A stretch of 48,152 nt of DNA, from NCBI GenBank assembly GCA_027489535.1, contig JAIXZO010000013.1, positions 1 to 48,152 of the forward strand. The letters run 5' to 3'. The DNA is from Hyphomicrobiales bacterium. Its GTDB lineage: Bacteria; Pseudomonadota; Alphaproteobacteria; Rhizobiales; Beijerinckiaceae. A program made the translations under genes and the position numbers. The first letter of the stretch is position 1; each line of letters starts with the position of its first letter. Below, piece after piece: positions 35,261 to 44,243 of the stretch. The notes under the pieces were generated by a model. That model worked only from the letters and a program-made list of their open reading frames with translations, ran no database searches and was not told the DNA's origin.

Positions 35261-36211
35261 TCATCCCCAGCGGCGGTGCGACCACATCCACTGCCCCGGA
35301 ACTTCGCGGATCCACGCGGCAAAGAGGTCGTGAACGGCTTGCGTCGTTGCGGCGATGTCGGCCGTCTTGTCGTCGGTGCGCTGCACGGGAACGCGGACGA
35401 GATCGGCACGGAAGCGGGCGGGACCCGTTCGGACGACGCGCCCCGCGAGCAGGGGTACGCCGCGCGCACGCGCGACGGCGGCCGGGAAGGGATTGGTCGG
35501 CGCCGGCCGGCCGAAAAAGTCGATCGGAATGCCGCGCGAGTCGCGGGTGTCCGCAAGGACGGCGAGCGAATGCCCTTCCGCCAGCCGGCGCATCAGCATG
35601 CGCGCCGTTTCCGGGCCTTTGGGGAAAAGCCCCGCCGGGTAAAAAGCCTTCCGCAGCGCCGCGACATCCTGATCGACGAGCGTGTTCTTGAGGGCCTGGT
35701 AGACGCCCGCCATGCTGATGCCGAGGCGGCCCATGGTGACTGCGCCGAGTTCCCAGTTTCCCATATGCAGCGATACGATCACGCAGGGCGTCGCGGCATC
35801 GACGACGGCGCGCGCCTCGTCGCTCAGCACGATGTCGATGCGCGAGGGATCGGCGGCGATTTCGTCGAGATGGAACGCCTCCGCGAAAGTGCGTCCCAGC
35901 GACTCCCACATGTCGCGGGCGATGGCCTCGCGCTCCTGCGGGGTCGTGTGCGGCAAGGCGGATGCGAGATGCGCCAGCGTGCGCGGATGCCGTCGCAGGT
36001 GCGGCGCAAGACGCCGCCATATCGTTCCGCCGAGGTTCGACGCCGTTTCGAGCGGCAGCATACGCGTTGCGCCGGAAACAAGCCGGAATCCCGCACGTTC
36101 CAGCCGGGTCGTGAACCCGTAGGACTGTGCGGCTTCGGCCGAAGTCGGTCTGTCGTCGGGGTCGAAGAAGGTCACGCGAACGTCCGATTGAAACGGCGCC
36201 TTGGCTATCAC
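35261..36211 (-). CDS. Lipid A biosynthesis acyltransferase (LpxL/HtrB family)
   Basis: Inner-membrane acyltransferase that adds a secondary acyl chain to lipid A. The region of about 316 residues has an N-terminal RLERAGFRLVSGATRMLPLETASNLGGTIW, the catalytic H-x4-E motif at His149 (VSLHMGNWELGAV), GVYQALKNTLVD, LRKAFYPAGLFPKG, LADTRDSRGIPIDFFGRPAPTNP (simple landmark) and a C-terminal WMWSHRRWG, all standard for LpxL/LpxM-like enzymes. There is no ATG at the right place: GTG at 36211 and GTG at 36175 are candidates, neither with a good ribosome-binding site, so the start is open. The long frame beyond 36211 is a shadow of the divergent permease gene. Confidence 0.85.
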   Translation of the reverse strand: MIAKAPFQSDVRVTFFDPDDRPTSAEAAQSYGFTTRLERAGFRLVSGATRMLPLETASNLGGTIWRRLAPHLRRHPRTLAHLASALPHTTPQEREAIARDMWESLGRTFAEAFHLDEIAADPSRIDIVLSDEARAVVDAATPCVIVSLHMGNWELGAVTMGRLGISMAGVYQALKNTLVDQDVAALRKAFYPAGLFPKGPETARMLMRRLAEGHSLAVLADTRDSRGIPIDFFGRPAPTNPFPAAVARARGVPLLAGRVVRTGPARFRADLVRVPVQRTDDKTADIAATTQAVHDLFAAWIREVPGQWMWSHRRWG

Positions 36212-36353
36212 GCCGCGTGACTTCGCGAAAGCGCGCGCAGGATGCGCATGGCTCCCGGGCGGTCCCCGGCGTTGACGCAGGCGGTGGTGCGGCCTAAGTC
36301 GAGCCGCCGATCGCGCCGCGCTTGTGCGGCCCACGGGTGCAAGGTCGCCGAGC

Positions 36354-37316
36354 TTGGGGAACGTCCTTTCTCTCGCCATGCCCTTTTTCGGGCTCATTTT
36401 TCTCGGGTTCTTCTGCGGGAAGTTGCTGAAATATCCCGAGGACGGCCTGCGGTGGATGAACTTCTTCATCGTCTACGTCGCGCTGCCGGCCCTGTTTTTC
36501 AAACTCATCGCAGCCGCACCGTTCGAGCAGCTTTCCAACTGGCCGTTCGTGCTGGCGACGACGCTCGCGACCTATGCCGCCTTCGCGATTTCGTTCGGGA
36601 TCGGGCTGGTGACGACCCGCGGCAACATCCGGGAATCGACCGTTCAGGCGGTCGCCGGGTCCTACGCCAATATCGGCTATATGGGCCCGGGCCTCACGAT
36701 CGCGGCGCTCGGGCCGGAGGCCATCGTTCCCACGGCGCTGATCTTCGTTTTCGACAACGTGCTGCTGTTCACGCTCATCCCGTTTCTGATGGCGCTCGGC
36801 ACGGGCGAAAAGATGAATTTCGGCCAGACGGCCGGTTATGTCGTCAAGCGCATCGTCACGCATCCGTTCAACGTGGCCACCGCCGTCGCCGTTTTGGCTG
36901 CTTACGTGCGCTTCGTCCCGCCCGCGCCGGTCGACGTGATGCTGACCTTCCTCAAGAACGCCGCCGCACCTTGCGCGCTGTTCACGATGGGGGTGACCGT
37001 CGCGCTGCGTCCGCTCAAGGGCGTGCCGGTCGAAATGCCCGCGCTGATGTTCGTGAAGCTGTTCCTGCATCCGCTGATGGTGTGGGTGATCTTGTCCTGG
37101 ATCGGCGATTTCGGCCGCGAATGGACGCTCACGGCGGTCCTGATGGCGGCGCTGCCGCCCGCGCTGAACGTCTTCGTGATCGCCAACCAGTACAAGGTCT
37201 ATGTCGAGCGGGCGTCGAGCGCGATTCTCGTGGGGACGTTGCTGTCGGTGGGCACCGTAACCACCTTGCTGTGGTTCATCGCCGAGAACCGCATCGCCTA
37301 TGATTTGTTCCCCTGA
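36354..37316 (+). CDS. AEC family transporter (auxin efflux carrier type)
   Basis: A membrane protein of about 320 residues with ten likely helices, in two five-helix halves. The first helix reads LSLAMPFFGLIFLGFFCGKLL. Typical features are FIVYVALPALFFKLIA with the polar break in helix 2, VQAVAGSYANIGYMGPGL, which is the crossover motif of the family (SYANxGYMG), and in the second half PCALFTMGVTVAL and MAALPPALNVFVIANQYKV. The substrate is unknown; carboxylates such as malonate or malate are frequent. The start is uncertain: TTG at 36354 has AAGGT nine bases ahead and gives the usual family N-terminus; GTG at 36324 and ATG at 36378 are alternatives. Confidence 0.85.
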   Translation: MGNVLSLAMPFFGLIFLGFFCGKLLKYPEDGLRWMNFFIVYVALPALFFKLIAAAPFEQLSNWPFVLATTLATYAAFAISFGIGLVTTRGNIRESTVQAVAGSYANIGYMGPGLTIAALGPEAIVPTALIFVFDNVLLFTLIPFLMALGTGEKMNFGQTAGYVVKRIVTHPFNVATAVAVLAAYVRFVPPAPVDVMLTFLKNAAAPCALFTMGVTVALRPLKGVPVEMPALMFVKLFLHPLMVWVILSWIGDFGREWTLTAVLMAALPPALNVFVIANQYKVYVERASSAILVGTLLSVGTVTTLLWFIAENRIAYDLFP

Positions 37317-37377
37317 GGGCGTCTAGCCGCCGGCCCTTCCGCCCGCCTAGACTGGGGCGCATTCACGGAAGGCGTCC

Positions 37378-38487
37378 ATGCTCCCTCTCTCCGGCCTGAA
37401 GGTTCTCGACTTCACGACGCTGCTGCCAGGACCTCTCGCCACGTTGATGTTGGCGGAGGCCGGCGCGGAGGTGACGCGCATCGAGCGCCCCGGCGGCGAG
37501 GACATGCGCCGTTTCCCGCCCCTCGTGAACGGCACGTCCGCGGCCTATGCCGTGCTGAACGCCGGCAAGTCGGTGCTGGAATTGGATCTCAAGAGCCCGC
37601 AGACGATGGACGTTCTGCGCCCGCTGATCGCCGAAGCCGACATCCTCGTCGAGCAATTCCGCCCCGGCGTGATGGACCGCCTCGGTTTGGGGCGAGAGGC
37701 CGTGAAGGCGATCAATCCCCGCATCATCTATTGTTCGATCAGCGGTTACGGCGCGACGGGTCCGCGCGCCGCCGAGGCCGGGCACGATCTGAACTACGTC
37801 GCCCGCAGCGGCCTGCTCTCGCTCTCGCCCGGGACGCTCGAAGCCCCGACTTTGCCGGCGGCGCTCGTAGCCGACATCGCCGGGGGCACGATGCCCGCCG
37901 TGATCAACATCCTGCTCGCGTTGCGCCGCCGCGACATGACCGGGGAGGGCGCTTATCTCGACATCGGCATGGCCGACGGGCTCTTCACCTTCGCCTGGTA
38001 CGGGTTGGCGCAGGGCCATGCGACCGGACGATTTCCGGGGGCGGGAGAGAACGATCTCGCGGGCGCTCTGCCGCGCTACGCGCTTTACGCGACAGCCGAC
38101 GCCCGCTTTTTGGCCGTCGGTGCGTTGGAGGAGAAATTTTGGCAGGCCTTCTGCGATGCGGTCGAGTTGCCCGAGCATCTTCGCGACGACCGACGGACGC
38201 CCGACGAGACGCGGGCGGCGGTCGCAGCGCGCATCCGCATGCGCTCCGCGGCGGAGTGGGAGGCCGTGATGGCTCCGCTCGACTGCTGCGCGACGGTGGT
38301 TTCGAGCTTGGAGGAGGCATTGGCGGACGAGCATTTCGTCGCACGCGGCGTTCAAGCGGCCCGCATCCTCATGCCCGACGGATCGACGATGCCCGCCGCC
38401 GCCGTTCCCATCGTCCCGGAATTGCGGGTCTCGTCCGACGCCGTGCGGGTCGTTCCGGGGCCTAAGCGCCCAATCCCCGCCGCATGA
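37378..38487 (+). CDS. CaiB/BaiF CoA-transferase family protein, alpha-methylacyl-CoA racemase-like
   Basis: 369 residues. The N-terminal Rossmann part has LSGLKVLDFTTLLPGPLATLMLAEAGAEV (landmark), GLGREAVKAINPRIIYCSISGYG, and AGHDLNYVARSGLLS with the His-Asp pair that is catalytic in AMACR. Then comes LVADIAGGTMPAVINILLAL with the second catalytic aspartate. These are the racemase-type signatures rather than those of formyl-CoA transferase. The enzyme would epimerise 2-methylacyl-CoA esters in branched-chain or fatty acid breakdown. It lies 61 bases after the AEC permease on the same strand, possibly co-transcribed. Its last 26 bases overlap the end of the UbiH-like gene on the other strand. 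Confidence 0.88.
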   Translation: MLPLSGLKVLDFTTLLPGPLATLMLAEAGAEVTRIERPGGEDMRRFPPLVNGTSAAYAVLNAGKSVLELDLKSPQTMDVLRPLIAEADILVEQFRPGVMDRLGLGREAVKAINPRIIYCSISGYGATGPRAAEAGHDLNYVARSGLLSLSPGTLEAPTLPAALVADIAGGTMPAVINILLALRRRDMTGEGAYLDIGMADGLFTFAWYGLAQGHATGRFPGAGENDLAGALPRYALYATADARFLAVGALEEKFWQAFCDAVELPEHLRDDRRTPDETRAAVAARIRMRSAAEWEAVMAPLDCCATVVSSLEEALADEHFVARGVQAARILMPDGSTMPAAAVPIVPELRVSSDAVRVVPGPKRPIPAA

Positions 38488-39640
38488 TCATGCGGCGCAA
38501 CGGGGCCACCGCGCCGAGCGCGAGAAGTCCCGCGCCCCGTGCGAAATCGAGCGGCAGGAAAGCCGTGAGCAGCGAGCGATTGAGGGCATCCACCGCCGTC
38601 GTCCGGGGCATGACGTCGGAACGGCGACCTGCGTCATAGACGTCGAGCGACGCCGGTGCGCCCGGATCGTCGGACCGTTCCGCGGCTTCGACCAGCGCGG
38701 CCACGTCGGCGAGGCCGAGATTGAGGCCCTGCGCGCCGATGGGCGGGAACACGTGGGCCGCTTCTCCCACCAAGGCGGTGCGGCCGGAGGCGTAGCGCGC
38801 GACAGACAAACCCGCCATCGGCACCGATCCGCGCGGCCCGTCGAGGCGCATCGCGCCCAGCATAGATTGCGCCTTGCGTTCGACCGCGAGCGCGAAAGCC
38901 GCTTCGTCCTGGGCCATCAGTTCCGCAGCGTGTTCCGGTGTCGTGAGCCAGACGAGGCTCGAACGATTGCCCGTGAGAGGCACGAGCGTGAAAGGGCCGG
39001 TGCGGGTGTGAAATTCCGTGGAGGTCTCCCGGTGGGGCCGATCATGCGAGAAAATCGCCGTGACCGCCGCCTGCGGGTAGCTCCAGTCCTTCGTCTCGAT
39101 GCCGAGGGCGGACCGCAGCGTCGACCGACGCCCGTCGGCCGCTACCACCAGCCGTGCGCCCAGACGCGTGCCGTCGTCGAGGATGACGGCTGCGTGGTCG
39201 TCGGCGCTCTCGATGTCCGCGGCGACGCCCGAGACATACGTGATGCGCTCGTCGGCCCGAACGGCCGCGTCGAGCCCGGCCGTCAGCGCGGCGTTCTCGA
39301 TGTTGCGGCCGAAGCAATCGAGCCCGATTTCATGCGCCGAGAATGAGACCGGCGGCGGCCGGAACAGGCTGCCGGTATCGTCGATGATAGTCAGCCGCTC
39401 CAAAGGTGCGGTCAGCGGCGAAAGCGCGTCGAAAGCGTCCAAGCGTTCGAGCAAGCGCAAGGAGGGCTGCATCAACGCGACCGTGCGGCCGTCCGCCCGC
39501 AGTCGATCCGCGGCGAGAACGGCGATGGTGCGTCCCGCCCGGGCGAAAGCCAGCGCCGCCGCCGAGCCGACCGCGCCGCCGCCCACGACGAGCACGTCGT
39601 AGAGGCGGGTCGTCGTTTCGTCCCGAGATGCGCGCGCCAT
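38462..39640 (-). CDS. UbiH/UbiF/VisC-type FAD monooxygenase (ubiquinone hydroxylase-like)
   Basis: 392 residues with the three FAD motifs of aromatic hydroxylases: DVLVVGGGAVGSAAALAFARAG near the N-terminus, ARLVVAADGRRSTLR (the DG motif) near residue 165, and ALVGEAAHVFPPIGAQGLNLGLAD (GD-like motif, here GEAAH) near residue 285. This layout and the PIGAQGLNLGL stretch match the ubiquinone-synthesis hydroxylases (UbiH, UbiF, UbiL). Which ring position it serves cannot be decided by eye; in alphaproteobacteria UbiL and UbiM variants exist. GAGGGTG precedes the ATG at 39640. It is divergent from the DUF2182 gene. Confidence 0.87.
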   Translation of the reverse strand: MARASRDETTTRLYDVLVVGGGAVGSAAALAFARAGRTIAVLAADRLRADGRTVALMQPSLRLLERLDAFDALSPLTAPLERLTIIDDTGSLFRPPPVSFSAHEIGLDCFGRNIENAALTAGLDAAVRADERITYVSGVAADIESADDHAAVILDDGTRLGARLVVAADGRRSTLRSALGIETKDWSYPQAAVTAIFSHDRPHRETSTEFHTRTGPFTLVPLTGNRSSLVWLTTPEHAAELMAQDEAAFALAVERKAQSMLGAMRLDGPRGSVPMAGLSVARYASGRTALVGEAAHVFPPIGAQGLNLGLADVAALVEAAERSDDPGAPASLDVYDAGRRSDVMPRTTAVDALNRSLLTAFLPLDFARGAGLLALGAVAPLRRMIMRRGLGA

Positions 39641-39764
39641 CGTTTCACCCTCCGTGTGGGCAGGGTATAGGCCCCGCATGCCGGCGCGCCAAGGCGCGGT
39701 GCGCATCGGTCGCATCAGGGTTCATGCGGAGTGAAGCGAAGCCGCAACCGCGCGATGATGGGCC

Positions 39765-40592
39765 ATGACCTCGAACCCCATCGCATTCGACCGCGTCGCG
39801 GAACGGCCGGCCACTCATACGGCTTCCGCCGTCGTCGCTTGGACGACGGCGGCTCTGCTGACGTCTGCGGGTTGGGCTGCCGTCTCTTGGGAAGCCGCAC
39901 GGGCGGCGGAAGGCGGGGGCGCCTTGTGGGCCGCTCTATGCCGGCCCCTCGGGGCGGAGAGTTCGGAACCGGCCTTCGGTCGCTTCGCCTTGGTCGGCGC
40001 GCTTTGGATCGCCATGACGGCCGCGATGATGCTGCCTGCTGCGGCCGGCGCCGCCGCAGGCCATGCCGCACGGAGGCGCGACCGTTTTGCGGCCCCCTCA
40101 TTCATTCTCGGATATCTCGCCCTTTGGTCGGCCGTCGCGCTGGTGCTCGCGGGAATGCAGGAGGCGCTGACCTTCGCGCTCTCGCGGGCCGTGCTGCCGG
40201 AGCGCGCGGCGGGCATTCTTGCCGGGGCTGCGGTCGGCTTTGCGGGACTTTATCAATTCACGCCGATGAAGGAGGCCTGCTTGGCCGCGTGCCGCATGCC
40301 AGTTCGCGGCGGGGATGATTCGGTGCCGGGCTTCCGGCGGAGCTTCGCGACGGGAACCGCCTATGCGACCTCCTGCATCGGGTGCTGCGGCGCCATGATG
40401 GGAATGATGGTCGCGGCGGGCGCCATGAACCTGGTCTGGATGGCGATCTTCGCCGCGTTGATGACGGCCGAACGGCTCGCGACCTCTCCCCACGTGCATC
40501 GCGCCGTCGGTTTCTCGCTCGTCGCCGCCGGGCTCGCGCTCGGCATCGATGCCGTCGGCGCGGCGAACATCCTCGCTCGCTTTGTGGGATGA
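39765..40592 (+). CDS. DUF2182 predicted metal-binding membrane protein
   Basis: 275 residues with six or seven transmembrane helices. Family marks are ALWIAMTAAMMLPAAAG, FILGYLALWSAVALVLAG, AAVGFAGLYQFTPMKEACLAACRMP and TGTAYATSCIGCCGAMMGMM, followed by GAMNLVWMAIFAAL. Conserved Cys (ACLAAC; CIGCC) and Met (AMM; CGAMMGMM) residues at helix ends suggest soft-metal binding, possibly copper, but the function of the family is not established to my knowledge. The unconserved N-terminal 20 residues make the exact start uncertain. It is followed by an L,D-transpeptidase gene 156 bases on; no clear promoter was seen in that gap. Confidence 0.85.
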   Translation: MTSNPIAFDRVAERPATHTASAVVAWTTAALLTSAGWAAVSWEAARAAEGGGALWAALCRPLGAESSEPAFGRFALVGALWIAMTAAMMLPAAAGAAAGHAARRRDRFAAPSFILGYLALWSAVALVLAGMQEALTFALSRAVLPERAAGILAGAAVGFAGLYQFTPMKEACLAACRMPVRGGDDSVPGFRRSFATGTAYATSCIGCCGAMMGMMVAAGAMNLVWMAIFAALMTAERLATSPHVHRAVGFSLVAAGLALGIDAVGAANILARFVG

Positions 40593-40748
40593 GCGCGACC
40601 GTCGCCTTAAATTCGCCGAATCGAAGCATAACAAGGGCGGACCGTTCGCTGCAGCGCATCGGGCAACGGATCGTTTACGTTGTGCTGCGAAAGAGATGCG
40701 GTCGGTTCCCCGGCCCGTATCTGCGTAGTCGTTCGTGAAGAGTGGATC

Positions 40749-42014
40749 ATGACCTCCTCCCTGACCCGTCGAGAGCTTTTCCCCGCGCTTTCGGTGCTCT
40801 TCGCATCGGCCTCTGCGGCGACGTCCGCGTTCGCAGCCCCGGCCGACGTCTTCGGCGATCAGGCGGAGTGGCGTCAGACCTATGATTCGGCGCAGAGCCT
40901 CCGCGTGCAGCGTTCGCTGTCCCCGGTGATCTCGCAGGGCACCATCGGCGCGACGGAACAGATCATCGAGCGCTATCGCGCGCTCGTCGCGCAAGGCGGC
41001 TGGGCAACGATGCCGCGCGTTGCGCTCAGGCTCGGGCAGCGCGACCGCAACGTCGTGGCCTTGCGGCAGCGGCTGATCACGTCCGGCGATCTCGACGCAG
41101 CGTCCGGAGCGTCGAACGTGTTCGATTCCTTCGTCGAGGCCGCCGTGAAGCGTTTCCAGGAACGCCACGGCCTCTCTCCGACCGGCATCGTCAATCCGCA
41201 GACCGTGACGGCGATGAACGTTCCCGCCGAGACGCGTCTTCGCCAGCTCGAAATCAACCTCGTGCGCTTGCGCACCTATTCGGGCAATCCCGGCCACCGC
41301 TACGTGATCGCCAACATTCCCGCCGCTCTCGTCGAGACCGTCGAGGGCGGTCAGGTGGTGACGCGCCATGCGGCGGGCGTCGGCAAGAGCGACCGCCAGT
41401 CGCCGATCATGACGACGCGCGTCGTCGACATCAATTTCAACCCGTTTTGGACGGTGCCTGCGTCGATCATCCGCAAGGATCTGATCCCGAAGATGCAGGC
41501 GGACCCAAACTATCTGCGCGACAACAAGATCCGCATCTATGAACAGGGCGGGCAGGAAGTTGCCCCCGAGCGCGTGAATTGGAACTCGAACGAGGCCACG
41601 CGCTACATGTTCCGGCAGGATACCGGCGGCGAGTTCAACTCGCTCGGTTTCGTGCGCATCAACATCCCGAACCCGCACGGCGTGTACATGCACGACACGC
41701 CCGCCAAGGGCATTTTCGGCGACGATTTCCGCTTCGTGTCGTCGGGCTGCATGCGCGTGCAGAATGTGCGCGATTACGTGCAGTGGCTGCTCAAGGACAC
41801 GCCCGGCTGGTCGCGCGACCAGATCGACGCCGCCATCGCCTCCGGTCAGCGGGTCGACGCTCGTCTGGCGCAGCCCGTTCCCGTGTACTGGGTCTACATC
41901 ACGGCCTGGGCGACGCCCGAGGGAACCGTCGAATTCCGTGACGACATCTACGGCAAGGACGGCCTCGGCAACGTGCCTGTCGCTTCGGCCGCCGCGTTCG
42001 CCGACGACGAGTAA
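40749..42014 (+). CDS. L,D-transpeptidase with peptidoglycan-binding domain (YcbB/YkuD type)
   Basis: 421 residues. The N-terminal leader has a twin-arginine pattern (LTRRELFPALSVLFASASAA, cleavage near AFA-A). A helical scaffold precedes a PG_binding_1 domain near residues 95-160 (LGQRDRNVVALRQRL and FVEAAVKRFQERHGLSPTGIV). The YkuD domain follows, with RYVIANIPAALVETVEGG, the active-site histidine in VYMHDTPAKGIFG and the nucleophile Cys334 in FVSSGCMRVQNVRDY. The standard motif is HG(x)nSxGC(I/L)R; M replaces I, a conservative change. It would form 3-3 crosslinks or attach outer-membrane proteins. A 10-bp hairpin follows before the potA-like gene. Confidence 0.93.
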   Translation: MTSSLTRRELFPALSVLFASASAATSAFAAPADVFGDQAEWRQTYDSAQSLRVQRSLSPVISQGTIGATEQIIERYRALVAQGGWATMPRVALRLGQRDRNVVALRQRLITSGDLDAASGASNVFDSFVEAAVKRFQERHGLSPTGIVNPQTVTAMNVPAETRLRQLEINLVRLRTYSGNPGHRYVIANIPAALVETVEGGQVVTRHAAGVGKSDRQSPIMTTRVVDINFNPFWTVPASIIRKDLIPKMQADPNYLRDNKIRIYEQGGQEVAPERVNWNSNEATRYMFRQDTGGEFNSLGFVRINIPNPHGVYMHDTPAKGIFGDDFRFVSSGCMRVQNVRDYVQWLLKDTPGWSRDQIDAAIASGQRVDARLAQPVPVYWVYITAWATPEGTVEFRDDIYGKDGLGNVPVASAAAFADDE

Positions 42015-42033
42015 TCGCGCTTCGCCGAACCGA

Positions 42034-42056
42034 CGCCGGGATCCACGATCCCGGCG
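42034..42056 (+). terminator. Hairpin after the L,D-transpeptidase gene
   Basis: A perfect 10-bp stem (42034-42043 with 42047-42056) with a CAC loop, 20 bases after the stop. No T-run follows (CATTGCTCC), so termination is possible but weak. Confidence 0.65.
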
Positions 42057-42123
42057 CATTGCTCCGTCGCATCTTCCCGCCTAACGTCCGCCCGATCACG
42101 GTTCGCAAGCGGAGCAGGGTGGC

Positions 42124-43317
42124 GTGCCTTCGGAATCCACGCTTGAAATTCGTCGCGCCTCCGTCGGGGGTGGTACCGGGAGGCGCGATTTCGTGCCTTG
42201 GGCCGATCCGGCCTTGGAACCGTTGATCCGTTTCGACCGCGTTTCGAAGCGTTTCGGCTCCGCCGTTGCGGTGGACGGCATCGATCTCTCGATTTATGCG
42301 GGCGAATTCTTCTGCCTGCTGGGCGCGTCGGGGTGCGGGAAGACGACCTTGATGCGGATGCTGGCGGGCTTCGAGAGACCCGATGCCGGGCGCGTTGTGC
42401 TCGGCGGCGTCGATCTGAGCGGCACGCCGCCGCACAAGCGCCCCGTCAACATGATGTTCCAGTCCTATGCGCTGTTCCCGCATATGAACGTCGAAGCCAA
42501 TGTCGCATTCGGTCTCGAGCGGGAAGGGTTGCCGAAGGCCGAGATCGCGGCGCGGGTGGACGACATTCTCGGCAAGGTGCAGATGCGGCCCTTCGCGCGC
42601 CGCCGTCCCGATCAGCTCTCCGGAGGCCAGAAGCAACGCGTCGCCTTGGCCCGCGCCTTGGTCAAGCGGCCGAAGGTGCTGCTGCTGGACGAGCCGCTCG
42701 GGGCGCTCGACAAGCGGCTGCGCGAGGAGACGCAATACGAGCTGATGGAACTGCAGACCGCGCTCGGCATCACGTTCCTGATGGTGACCCATGATCAGGA
42801 CGAGGCCATGACGATGGCCGACCGGATTGCGATCATGGACAAGGGCCGCATCGTTCAGATCGGCACGCCCGCCGACATTTACGAAGCGCCCGCGACGCGG
42901 GGCGCGGCGGAGTTCATCGGGGACGTGACGATCTTCGAGGGCGTCGTCTCCGGTCGCTCGTCCGACGGTTTGATCGTCGAGATCCCTGCGGCGGGCACGT
43001 CTCTCTGCGTCGTCGACGGGGGCGATCAGGCCATCGGCGACAGCGTCGCGGTCGCGGTACGCCCAGAGAAGCTGACCATCGTGGAGGAGGGGGCGGACGA
43101 GGGGCCCCGGAGGCGCAGCGGCAACGTGCTCGACGGCGTGGTGTGGGACATCGGTTATCTCGGAGACCTGACGCTTTATCGGGTGAAGCTCGCTTCGGGC
43201 CTGATCGTCCGCGTTTCTCGAGCCAATATCGCCCGCACCATCGACAACCCCATCCGCAGGGAAGACCGCGTGCGCATCGCCTTCGATCCCGCGGCGGCCG
43301 TGGTGCTGAAGGCGTGA
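42124..43317 (+). CDS. potA: Spermidine/putrescine-type ABC transporter ATPase (PotA/PotG-like)
   Basis: 397 residues. The ATPase has Walker A GASGCGKTT (about residues 67-75), Q-loop MMFQSYALFPHM, the signature LSGGQKQRVALARAL, Walker B VLLLDEPLGALDKRL and H-loop LMVTHDQDEAM. A TOBE-type C-terminal domain (VAVRPEKLTIV, DGVVWDIGYLGDLTLYRVKL) is typical of PotA/PotG and of putrescine transporters. The start is GTG with AGGGTGG upstream. The first 33 residues are an unusual extension before the conserved LIRFDRVSKRFG. It overlaps potB by 4 bases (GTGA). Confidence 0.92.
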   Translation: MPSESTLEIRRASVGGGTGRRDFVPWADPALEPLIRFDRVSKRFGSAVAVDGIDLSIYAGEFFCLLGASGCGKTTLMRMLAGFERPDAGRVVLGGVDLSGTPPHKRPVNMMFQSYALFPHMNVEANVAFGLEREGLPKAEIAARVDDILGKVQMRPFARRRPDQLSGGQKQRVALARALVKRPKVLLLDEPLGALDKRLREETQYELMELQTALGITFLMVTHDQDEAMTMADRIAIMDKGRIVQIGTPADIYEAPATRGAAEFIGDVTIFEGVVSGRSSDGLIVEIPAAGTSLCVVDGGDQAIGDSVAVAVRPEKLTIVEEGADEGPRRRSGNVLDGVVWDIGYLGDLTLYRVKLASGLIVRVSRANIARTIDNPIRREDRVRIAFDPAAAVVLKA

Positions 43318-44243
43318 GCGCACCTTCCTCCGATCACGGTTCCGGCCGCCTCGTCGTCGGATTGCCGTTCCTGTGGCTCGGGCTTTTCTTTCTGCTGCCG
43401 TTCCTGATCGTCGTGCGGATGGCGTTCTCGGAAAGCGCGCAAGCGCGGCCGCCATACCGCCCCGTTTTCGATCTTGCGGACGATTGGTCCACGACGCTCG
43501 ACAAGCTCTCCCTTCTCGGCTCAGGCAACTTCTCAACGATCTTCGCGGACGCTCTGTATCTAGAGGCTTTTTTGGCGTCGATTCGGCTCGCCGGAACGGC
43601 CACAGCCATTCTGGTCCTGATCGGATTTCCGATGGCGCATGCGATGGCGCGGGCCCCCGAACGACTCCGTCCGGTCCTGGTCGCGTTGATCATTCTGCCG
43701 TTCTGGACCAGTTTTCTGATCCGGGTCTATGCGTGGATCGGCATCTTGAAGCAGGAGGGCCTGCTCAATCTCCTGCTGCTCAATCTCGGCCTGATCTCCG
43801 AACCGCTCGAGATCCTCAATACTGAAATCGCCGTGCAGATCGGGCTCGTCTACGCCTATCTCCCGTTCATGGTGCTGCCGGTCTACGCGGCACTGGAGCG
43901 GATCGACCCCACATTGATCGAGGCTGCGGCTGATCTCGGGGCGTCGCGGATCAAGACGTTCTGGCTCGTGACCGTACCGCTGGCTTTGCCGGGGGTATGG
44001 GCGGGCGCCTTTCTCGTCTTCATCCCCGCCTTGGGCGAATTCGTGATTCCGGATCTGCTGGGCGGATCCGACACTTTGATGATCGGGCGGGCGTTGTGGG
44101 TTGAGTTTTTCAACAATCGCGACTGGCCGCTCGCATCCGCCGTTGCGGTGCTGCTGCTGGTCCTCGTTCTCGGCCCGATCATGGCCTATCGCGCCCTCGA
44201 GGCGCGTCGCGAGGACGCGGCCCAAAGGAGCCTGCGGCCATGA
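43314..44243 (+). CDS. potB: Polyamine-type ABC transporter permease (PotB/PotH-like)
   Basis: 309-residue inner-membrane permease with six main helices. It starts with GTG in a GTGA overlap with potA, and the conserved LVVGLPFLWLGLFFLLPFLIVV follows soon after. The typical periplasmic loop is NFSTIFADALYLEAFLASIR, and the helix LIILPFWTSFLIRVYAWIGIL matches PotB/PotH. The EAA loop contacting the ATPase is IEAAADLGASRIKTFWLVTVPLALPG. The helix around FVIPDLLGGSDTLMIGRALWVEFF is also conserved. It is translationally coupled on both sides (4-base overlap with potC). Confidence 0.94.
   Translation: MSAPSSDHGSGRLVVGLPFLWLGLFFLLPFLIVVRMAFSESAQARPPYRPVFDLADDWSTTLDKLSLLGSGNFSTIFADALYLEAFLASIRLAGTATAILVLIGFPMAHAMARAPERLRPVLVALIILPFWTSFLIRVYAWIGILKQEGLLNLLLLNLGLISEPLEILNTEIAVQIGLVYAYLPFMVLPVYAALERIDPTLIEAAADLGASRIKTFWLVTVPLALPGVWAGAFLVFIPALGEFVIPDLLGGSDTLMIGRALWVEFFNNRDWPLASAVAVLLLVLVLGPIMAYRALEARREDAAQRSLRP

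Noticed and set aside
36212-36469. N-terminal extension of the LpxL-like protein up to an ATG at 36469
   Set aside because: That part lies opposite the AEC permease start and has the random Arg/Pro/His composition of a shadow frame; the family similarity begins after 36175.
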